Shown here: in pieces, positions 14,710 to 20,504 of the stretch
How the letters are laid out: every line of letters starts with the position of its first letter
Numbering within the stretch: position 1 is the first letter of the stretch
NCBI GenBank assembly: GCA_036266975.1
Contig: DATAWZ010000002.1
Location: forward strand, 1 to 20,504
DNA: 20,504 nt
Reading direction: 5' to 3'
Source of the DNA: DATAWZ01 sp036266975
Lineage (GTDB): Bacteria > Actinomycetota > Thermoleophilia > Solirubrobacterales > Solirubrobacteraceae
Program-made: the position numbers and the translations under genes
Notes under the pieces: generated by a model
Seen by the model: the letters and a program-made list of their open reading frames with translations, nothing else
Database searches by the model: none
Told to the model about the DNA's origin: nothing

Positions 14710-16436
14710 GGGCGCGGCGCGAGCAGCGCCGTTTCACCACGCAGACCGCCCGGCGACGGCGCCCCGGCGAAGCCGTTACGCGCCAGCGTCGCGTTGGCGA
14801 GGTCAGCGTTGCTGCGCCCGCCCGCGCTCGTGTTGAGCACGGGCAGCCCCATCGCCTGGGCGGCGACGCGGTTCGGGCTGGTGACCTCCACCTCGCAGCG
14901 GCGCAGGTCCTCCAGCGTCCACAGCGGCAGGTCGGGGTTCACGTGCGGCTGGCCGATCAGCGTCTTGCCGTCCGGGCGGATGAACCCGAGGTCGCGCACG
15001 ACCTCCGAGAGCTCCCAGCCGTCGTAGCGGTCGAACCACTGCCGGTCGCCCTGGTAGCGGCCGGGGTTGGACTCATCCAGCCACTGGCACTCCTTGCTGC
15101 AGTAGAAGCGCGTCCCGGCCCCCTCGGCGCTCGGCGAGCAGTTGTTGCCGTGCGCGTCGCAGACCCGGTGGGTGATGTCGTCGTCGATCACGCCCGGAAG
15201 CTGGCAGGTCCAGCACAGCGGCGGCGCCTCGGCCAGGAAGGCGCTGAGCATCAGCGCGCCCTCGCGCGGATCGGCGAGCTGATTGTGCGCCTCGAAGAAG
15301 TCGCCGTACTCGTCGTGCCAGCCGGGGTAGTTGCGCTCGAAGTACTCGAAGTCGGTCTCCGTGTACTGCGGGAAGCGCCAGAAGTGCAGCATCCAGGAGG
15401 CGAACCCGAACATCCCCTGGCGGTGGTGAATGCCGCCCAGGATGCGCTTGCGCGCCCGTTCGAACATGTCCGGCGGGATGTCCACGCCGAGCTTGCCGAG
15501 CTTGACGATGTAGGCGCGATACCAGTCGTCGCGGATCCAGCGGTCCCACTTGTCCCGATAGCACTCCGGGTCCGAGCGGTCCTCGCTGAAGTACTCCATC
15601 ACCGCGCCGGTGAACGGATCCAGGAAGGCGTGGTTGATCCACCAGGCCTGCTGCAGGTCGCGCACGATCAGGTCGTGGTTGCGGTCGTCCTGCAGGACGG
15701 TCAGCAGTGTCGCGTAGCCGTTGGAGATGTGACGCGCCTCGTCGGACTGCACCGACAGGTACGTCGTCGGCAGCGCGAAGTCGCCGTTGCGGGCCCCGAC
15801 GTCGGGCAGGGCGACGAACGCGACGTTCGTGAACGCCGTCTCGGCGACGACCATCAGCGTGAACGCGCACTGGATCGGGTCGCCGACCATGAAGTGGCTG
15901 AGCATGTTCACGCCCGGGCCGGTGACCGGGTCGCGCGCGAGCGCCTGCGCGCCGATGTTCCAGCCGTAGGGCTCGGGGGCGTTCTTGGTGTACCAGCGCC
16001 CGAGCGACATCTGCAGGCCGGTGTGACGGACCTCGTCCAGGAACTGGACGTGGTAGCCGTTGCGCAGCTCGGGGTTGGGCACCGCGTCGATCAGCAGCGA
16101 CATGCAGCGCCCGGCGGCGACCTCGGCGAAGTTGGTGACCTGCACGAACGGCTTGAGGATCTCCAACCAGCGCTGGGAGGCCTTCTCGGCCATCCCCGAG
16201 CGGACGGCCGCGTCGTGCCCGCCGAAGACGCGCTCGTCCTTCTCGAGCTCCATCGGCAGGTACTCGCGCATGATCTGCTTCATCGGATCCTTGGCCTTGC
16301 GCGGCATGTGGTACCGCGTCGGATAGCGCGTGACCGGGTCGTGATACGTCGGCTCCCAGCTCAGCTGCGAGATACGATCGTGCGTCTTGGTGATGCTGCG
16401 CCGGCGCGTACGCGTCGGGGGTGTGGTCGTGCTCAT
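14706..16436 (-). CDS. Soluble diiron monooxygenase alpha (hydroxylase) subunit, propane/phenol-type
   Basis: A 576-residue catalytic subunit. All six iron ligands are visible at the expected spacing: Glu105, Glu135 and His138 (DEVRH), Glu199, and Glu233 and His236 (DEARH). Spacing closely matches methane and toluene monooxygenases as recalled. The C-terminal third carries a Cys-rich YHS-like module, with Cys at 408, 411, 426, 433, 446 and 450 and CSKECQWLDESNPGRY at 446-461, a feature of the propane/toluene-type group. The ATG at 16436 has a strong minus-strand ribosome binding site (GAGGAGAG). It would hydroxylate a hydrocarbon or aromatic substrate using O2; the exact substrate (alkane, phenol or ketone) is not determinable here. 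The upstream gap to the fusion gene is 77 bases and shows no obvious promoter or terminator. Confidence 0.9.
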   Translation of the reverse strand: MSTTTPPTRTRRRSITKTHDRISQLSWEPTYHDPVTRYPTRYHMPRKAKDPMKQIMREYLPMELEKDERVFGGHDAAVRSGMAEKASQRWLEILKPFVQVTNFAEVAAGRCMSLLIDAVPNPELRNGYHVQFLDEVRHTGLQMSLGRWYTKNAPEPYGWNIGAQALARDPVTGPGVNMLSHFMVGDPIQCAFTLMVVAETAFTNVAFVALPDVGARNGDFALPTTYLSVQSDEARHISNGYATLLTVLQDDRNHDLIVRDLQQAWWINHAFLDPFTGAVMEYFSEDRSDPECYRDKWDRWIRDDWYRAYIVKLGKLGVDIPPDMFERARKRILGGIHHRQGMFGFASWMLHFWRFPQYTETDFEYFERNYPGWHDEYGDFFEAHNQLADPREGALMLSAFLAEAPPLCWTCQLPGVIDDDITHRVCDAHGNNCSPSAEGAGTRFYCSKECQWLDESNPGRYQGDRQWFDRYDGWELSEVVRDLGFIRPDGKTLIGQPHVNPDLPLWTLEDLRRCEVEVTSPNRVAAQAMGLPVLNTSAGGRSNADLANATLARNGFAGAPSPGGLRGETALLAPRP

Positions 16437-16513
16437 GGCTCTCTCCTCGTCCGCGTAATCGGCCCTCCGCTGACACAGTAGCCGCCCCGGGCGCACGGCG
16501 CATAGGCCGAACG

Positions 16514-19500
16514 TCAGGGTTCGCTCTGCTGTTCGGCGGCCACGGCGCCGGCCAGCGGCGCGCTGACCCCACCCACCAGCCGCCGCAGCGCGGCCCGGGT
16601 GAGCGGCCGGTAGACCCCGCTACCCGCGACGCGGTAGAACGCAGGCAGCGGCCCGTCGGGCTCCGGCAGGCCCGCGGCGCGCAGCGTGCGCGCCTGTGGC
16701 CGGTACCACGTCGTCACCGGGATCTCGGCGACGGCGTGGACGACCTCCGGGCGCTCGGAGGGCACCAGGCCGCGCAGCGCGGCGGTCAGCTCGCGCCCAT
16801 CCAGGCGCCGGTCGCCGCGCAGCGTCACCGCCGCCACGGCGATCTCGGCGCGGTCGGGCCGAATCGGCACGCCGTAGGCGACGGCCAGATCGACGACGGG
16901 CAGATCGCCGAGCGCCTCCACGATCGGGCGTGCCGCGACCGGGCCGCGCGCGGTCGGGATCAGCGCGGCGAGGTGATCGACCAGCCAGTAATCCCCGTCG
17001 ACGTCGCGCGTGAACAGGCTGTCGGTCGAGCGCCACGCGTCCCCGCGCGCGAACACGCCCCGCAGCGTCTCCCCGTCGCCGGCGTCGACCCCCCGCGCGC
17101 GGGCGAGCAGCAGCCCGGTCTCCCCGGTGCCGCACGCCAGGGCGAGGCCGTGCGGTCCGAGTCGCAGCCTCCCGGCATGCAGGTCGTAGGAGGCCAGGCG
17201 CAGCTCGGCGCTGCCGAGCAGCGGCCGGCCCATCGCCCCGACCTTGGCCCCGGAGAGGTTCGCGAGGATCGCGTCGGCCTCGGTGGCCGCCCAGAACTCG
17301 AGCACCCGGGCCGGGGCGAAGCGCTCGAGCACGCGCCGCCAGAGGCCGCGCGGCATGCCCGAGCCGACGAACAAGCGCACCGGGTGGTGACGTTCGCCCG
17401 GCTGCGGCGGTGCCTCGACGAGGTCGTGCAGCAGCGTCCAGGTGTAGGCCGAGACGGTCACGCCGTAGCGGCGCACCTCCTCCCAGAAGGTGTCCGGCGC
17501 GAAGCGGGTGGCCATCGCCAGCCGCGCGCCGCCGGCCACCGCGCCGGCGATGCTCATCAGCAGGCCGCTGGTGTGGTAGATCGGCGTCACGCAGTAGACG
17601 GTGTCGGCGCTCGTGAGCGCCGCCGAGGAGGCGGTGCCGAACGCCGACAAGGCCCAGCGCCGGTTGGTGATCGCCTGTGCGCGGGTACCGGCGCCCTCGC
17701 CGCTGAACAGGATGAAGGCCAGGTCGCGGGCGAGTCCGGGGTTGGGCTCGTACCAGGCCGGGAGCGCCACCGCGTCGGGGTCGATCTGCTCCATGTCCAG
17801 CAGGTCCGGGCCGACCTCGCGCGGGCCGCCCCCGCCGCCGAGCAGCAGCACGTGCGACGGCCGCACCGCGCGTGCCAGCTCGGCGTGCTCGGGGTCGGCG
17901 ACGATCACGCGCACTCCGCCCAGGTCGGCCTCGCGCTGCAGGTCGCCGTCGGGGCGCAACAGCACGGCGACGGCCCCGAGCCGGCTCAGGGCAGCGGTGA
18001 GCGCGAGCGCGCTCGGGCGGGTGCGCATGAGCACGCCGACGTGCTGGCCCTGGCGGATGCCGACCGAGATCAGGCCCTTGACGACGCTGTCGATGCGCCG
18101 CTTGGCGTCGGCCTGGGTGTGCGCGCGGTCCTCGAAGAGGAACAGCACGTCGCCCGGAGCGCGGCGCGCCTGCTCGTCGAGCAGCGAGCCGAGCGAGATG
18201 CGCGTGCGCGCGCCGATCTGCTCGAGCCGCGCCAGTCGCGGCAGCTCGCTGGCGGCCTCGCGGGAGAGCTCGCGGACCGCACGGGCGGCACGCGCGCCGG
18301 TGTGCGCCAGGCCGCGCGTCGCCCCGATGGAGAACTCGCTGGCGAGCACCAGGCCGTGCCCGACGAAGTCGAGCACGCCGGCGCCGTGCTCGTCGGCGGC
18401 GTCGTCGGCGCCCATCGGCGCGATCCCCTGCGGTCGGCGGCCCTCGCCGTCGCGCCAGCGCGCCCACGAGGCGACCGTCGGCCACGTCGAGCGCGACGCG
18501 CTCCCGCCGACGACCAGGCCGAAGTGGCCGACGCTCAGCGAGCGCTCGAAGATCTCCGCGCGCGGCGCGGCGCGGACGATCGCGCGCACCGCGGGGGTGG
18601 GCGCGATCTGGTCGACGCTGCCCACGAAGCACAGCATCGGCAGGTCGATGTCCGCGAGCGTCACGAGCCGGTCCTCGATCACGAAGCCGCCGGAGAGCAT
18701 GCGGTTGTGGATCACGAACTGGCGCAGGAAGTCGACCAGTGCCGGGCCCGGCCACGCGACCCAGCCGTCGGCCATCAGGAAGCGGCGCTGGCGCTCGCGC
18801 GGCAGCAGCGCGTCGCGGTCGTGCAGCTGCATCAGGAAGTCCACGCGCTGGCGTAGCGACTTGACCGGGTCCAGCAGCCGGAACCCCTCGCGGCTGATCC
18901 ACGCCGGGACGCCGCGGTCGGCGAACAGTCGCTCGGCGAGCTGGCCCACGCCGCCGGCGACGAGCTGCTCGGGCAGGCCGAACGGCATCGCGCCGTGCGT
19001 GTCGACCGGGCTGCCGAAGGTCACCAGGCTGCGGATGCCGGCGCCGCGCCGGTAGGCGGCGGTCTGGTAGCAGAACATGCCGCCCTGGGAGTAGCCGCCG
19101 AGGTGCACGTCGCGACCGGTGAGCTCGCGGACGCGATCGACCGCGTCGCTGACGGCCAGGACGTGGTCGGTCAGGTTGCGCTCCAGGCCGCCCGGCTCGT
19201 GCTCGGGCGAGCCGAAGTCGACCACGAACGGGTCGATCCTCCGCCGGTGCAGGATCTCCACCGCGCTCGCGCTCGGCGAGACGTCGTAGACCTCGGCGGC
19301 GAGCATCATCGGCGGCACGAGCACGACCGCCGGACGCGGCGCGCGTTCCGTCGGACCGGTATCGCGGGCCGAGGGGCCCGGCTCGTCGCCTCCGGCGGCT
19401 GCGCCACCGTCGGAGGGGGGGAAGTAGCGCCGCAGGCGGAAGATCCGCGACTCGGCCACGACCTCGTAGGGCGACGGCTGCTCGCCGGTCTCCAAGCCGC

Positions 19501-19600
19501 CGAAGCGGGCCACCTCGAGCGCGTTCTGCGCCGCCGCGCCCACCCGGGCGGCCGGGCCGGCGAGGAACCCGGGTACCGGAGGTCCGTGGCGCGACGCCAT
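16514..19600 (-). CDS. Fusion of PhaC-like alpha/beta hydrolase and degenerate acyl-CoA-synthetase domain
   Basis: A 1028-residue two-domain protein. Residues about 90-390 match the polyhydroxyalkanoate-synthase-like alpha/beta hydrolase fold: nucleophile loop GGYSQGG with Ser171 (PHA synthases use Cys), Asp330 in GSVDQIAP and His359 in SVGHFG form a full triad. Residues about 465-985 resemble the FATP/very-long-chain ANL subgroup: EFWAATEADAIL at 768-779 and KVGAMGRP at 786-793 are kept. However, the P-loop reads FSGEGAGTRAQAIT (632-645), with Arg in place of Lys, and the final catalytic-lysine motif is VTTWYRPQAR (962-971), with no Lys. The DR motif is DH at 875-876. The architecture recalls M. 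tuberculosis Rv1683, annotated as acyl-CoA synthase plus lipase (from memory). It may be a lipase or PHA-like enzyme with an altered acyl-binding partner domain. It lies upstream of the monooxygenase genes. Confidence 0.85.
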   Translation of the reverse strand: MASRHGPPVPGFLAGPAARVGAAAQNALEVARFGGLETGEQPSPYEVVAESRIFRLRRYFPPSDGGAAAGGDEPGPSARDTGPTERAPRPAVVLVPPMMLAAEVYDVSPSASAVEILHRRRIDPFVVDFGSPEHEPGGLERNLTDHVLAVSDAVDRVRELTGRDVHLGGYSQGGMFCYQTAAYRRGAGIRSLVTFGSPVDTHGAMPFGLPEQLVAGGVGQLAERLFADRGVPAWISREGFRLLDPVKSLRQRVDFLMQLHDRDALLPRERQRRFLMADGWVAWPGPALVDFLRQFVIHNRMLSGGFVIEDRLVTLADIDLPMLCFVGSVDQIAPTPAVRAIVRAAPRAEIFERSLSVGHFGLVVGGSASRSTWPTVASWARWRDGEGRRPQGIAPMGADDAADEHGAGVLDFVGHGLVLASEFSIGATRGLAHTGARAARAVRELSREAASELPRLARLEQIGARTRISLGSLLDEQARRAPGDVLFLFEDRAHTQADAKRRIDSVVKGLISVGIRQGQHVGVLMRTRPSALALTAALSRLGAVAVLLRPDGDLQREADLGGVRVIVADPEHAELARAVRPSHVLLLGGGGGPREVGPDLLDMEQIDPDAVALPAWYEPNPGLARDLAFILFSGEGAGTRAQAITNRRWALSAFGTASSAALTSADTVYCVTPIYHTSGLLMSIAGAVAGGARLAMATRFAPDTFWEEVRRYGVTVSAYTWTLLHDLVEAPPQPGERHHPVRLFVGSGMPRGLWRRVLERFAPARVLEFWAATEADAILANLSGAKVGAMGRPLLGSAELRLASYDLHAGRLRLGPHGLALACGTGETGLLLARARGVDAGDGETLRGVFARGDAWRSTDSLFTRDVDGDYWLVDHLAALIPTARGPVAARPIVEALGDLPVVDLAVAYGVPIRPDRAEIAVAAVTLRGDRRLDGRELTAALRGLVPSERPEVVHAVAEIPVTTWYRPQARTLRAAGLPEPDGPLPAFYRVAGSGVYRPLTRAALRRLVGGVSAPLAGAVAAEQQSEP

Positions 19601-19750
19601 CGCTGCGCATCGTAGGCGGTCGGCCCCTTATGAGCGTCTTATCGCCGTGCCACCGCCGGCTTACGGCTCCCCGGGATCTTCCCGGCAATAACGCGCCCCG
19701 CACGGCGCGTGTCCACTCCAGCGAGAGAGAACGAGACCGGGAGGTCTTCG
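19601..19750. promoter_or_regulatory. Divergent intergenic region with two tandem inverted repeats
   Basis: This 150-base gap separates the divergent fusion gene and secreted-protein gene. Two perfect inverted repeats sit side by side: CCGGGA/TCCCGG (19671-19685, 3-base loop) and ACGCGCC/GGCGCGT (19691-19710, 6-base loop). TTACGG at 19661 and CAATAA at 19686 are the only promoter-like words for the plus strand; they are weak and 19 bases apart. The first repeat would fall in the spacer, an operator-like place. A ribosome binding site GGGAGG lies at 19739-19744, just upstream of the plus-strand start. Confidence 0.45.
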
Positions 19751-20368
19751 ATGCAACAGTCCCGCTTGTACAAGGGCGCCGCCGTGGCCACGGTGTGCGC
19801 GCTCGCCGGGGGAGCGGCCGGCATCGCCAGCAGCTCCGCCGCCAGCACGCACAAGCACGGCACCCGCCACGCCGCCAACCAGTCCGCGCCGGCCGGCACG
19901 ACCGGCACGGGCGGCCCGGCGGCCGGGATGGGTGGCCCCGGCGGCATGGGCGGTCCGGGCGGCGAGGGCGGCCCCGGCGGCGCCGTCCATTCGGTCTCGG
20001 TCGTCCCCGACAGCAGCGGCAGCTTCGACACGATCACGATCGACAACGGCACGTTCGTGTCCGCCTCCGGCGACGATGTGACCCTCACCGAGGGCACCAA
20101 GACCGCCACCTACGCGACGCCGACGCTCGACCTGCCCTCCTCGGTGACGGTCACCCTGGACGGGAAGAGCTCCTCACTGTCCGACCTGGTCGCCGGCGAC
20201 CACGTGACGGTCACGCAGTCCTCGGCGGGCACCGCGACGGTGTTCGCGACCGACTCCTCGTTCAAGCCCCCGGCCGGCAAGCCGGGCAGCCGCGGGGCGG
20301 GCGGTCCGCCTCCGGGCGGCATGGGCGGCGCCCCCGGCGCCGGCGCGCCGAACGGCGCCGCCTCCTAG
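19751..20368 (+). CDS. Secreted Gly-rich protein with small beta domain (DUF5666-like)
   Basis: A 205-residue protein with a signal peptide (MQQSRLYKGAAVATVCALAG, probable cleavage near 30), a His/Ala-rich spacer, a Gly/Pro repeat (GGPGGMGGPGGEGGPGG, about 61-77), a small beta-rich domain (about 80-168), and a second Pro/Gly/Met-rich tail. The beta domain, with SVTVTLDGKS and LVAGDHVTVTQ, resembles DUF5666-type domains; this is pattern recognition only. It is likely cell-wall-associated or extracellular. The ATG at 19751 was chosen for GGGAGG upstream and the signal peptide; an upstream in-frame ATG at 19709 adds a non-signal extension. The stop codon TAG is the TAG of the terminal CTAG of the flanking repeat element, so the repeat starts at the gene's last bases. 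Confidence 0.75.
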   Translation: MQQSRLYKGAAVATVCALAGGAAGIASSSAASTHKHGTRHAANQSAPAGTTGTGGPAAGMGGPGGMGGPGGEGGPGGAVHSVSVVPDSSGSFDTITIDNGTFVSASGDDVTLTEGTKTATYATPTLDLPSSVTVTLDGKSSSLSDLVAGDHVTVTQSSAGTATVFATDSSFKPPAGKPGSRGAGGPPPGGMGGAPGAGAPNGAAS

Positions 20369-20504
20369 TGGCACCTCCTGCAAATCCGCTCCCGCTTCGC
20401 GGCTGCAAATCTTCGCCTGGCGGCGTCCTCGGGAGCCGAAATAGCGCTGCTATTCCGGCTCCCTGCGTCCTGGCCATGCTCGATTTTCGCTCGCGAATCG
20501 ACGA
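20365..20504. repeat. Right copy of inverted-repeat-ended intergenic element (truncated by window edge)
   Basis: The second direct copy begins with CTAG at 20365. Its first 23 bases form the left terminal inverted arm missing from the left copy, and 20388-20504 equals 1-117 with one difference. It carries the same central hairpin at 20431-20463, with one fewer mismatch than the left copy. The stop codon of the upstream gene lies inside its first four bases. No protein is encoded in the visible part; the right end is outside the window. Confidence 0.85.

Noticed and set aside
16421..18856. An 811-codon plus-strand open frame opposite the fusion gene
   Set aside because: Composition is low-complexity and Arg/Ala/Gly-rich with no motif, while the minus strand encodes a protein with clear hydrolase and ANL motifs.
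1..20504. CRISPR array
   Set aside because: Only two repeat copies exist, about 20 kb apart, each about 165 bp with inverted ends and no spacers. No cas gene is present.
1..20504. tRNA or rRNA genes
   Set aside because: No cloverleaf with a T-loop GTTCRA-like core or rRNA-like segment was noticed; intergenic gaps are too short apart from the repeat regions.

Overview
The window is very GC-rich, with dense codirectional genes, frequent GTG starts and 4-bp stop/start overlaps. It carries an actinobacterial-type Mce lipid-import operon. Together these suggest a soil actinobacterium, possibly of the Thermoleophilia (Solirubrobacter/Conexibacter-like). The lineage is inferred from gene content and composition and was not tested by a search.

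Layout. (1) 1-142: one copy of an inverted-repeat-ended element, truncated by the window edge. (2) 165-8951, minus strand: a tightly overlapping operon, transcribed yrbEA, yrbEB, then five MCE-domain proteins. The second MCE protein is a lipoprotein. All six junctions are 4-bp ATGA or GTGA overlaps. The operon encodes two permeases and the periplasmic MCE components of a lipid importer; its ATPase is not in the window. (3) 9019-10717, plus strand: a lipoate-ligase-family acyltransferase, an FmdB-type zinc-ribbon protein and a class II aldolase. (4) 10763-16436, minus strand: a soluble diiron monooxygenase set (alpha, beta and MmoB-like coupling protein) followed by an acyl-CoA ligase and MtnA. 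No reductase gene is present. (5) 16514-19600, minus strand: a 1028-residue fusion of a PhaC-like alpha/beta hydrolase and an acyl-CoA-synthetase-like domain whose usual catalytic lysines are replaced. (6) 19751-20368, plus strand: a small secreted Gly-rich protein. (7) 20365-20504: a second, direct copy of the element at 1-142, cut by the right window edge.

How it may work together. The Mce system would bring hydrophobic substrates across the envelope, the diiron monooxygenase could hydroxylate a hydrocarbon-like substrate, and the two ANL proteins could handle acyl groups. This is a contextual hypothesis. Separately, MtnA and the class II aldolase, which are convergent neighbours, match two steps of the DHAP shunt that salvages 5-deoxyribose or methylthioribose phosphates.

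The least explained item is the repeat element. Joining its two partial copies gives about 165 bp with 27-bp inverted ends beginning in CTAG and a strong central hairpin. Most of the mismatches in its stems become G-U wobbles when the minus strand is read as RNA, which suggests the minus-strand transcript is the structure under selection.
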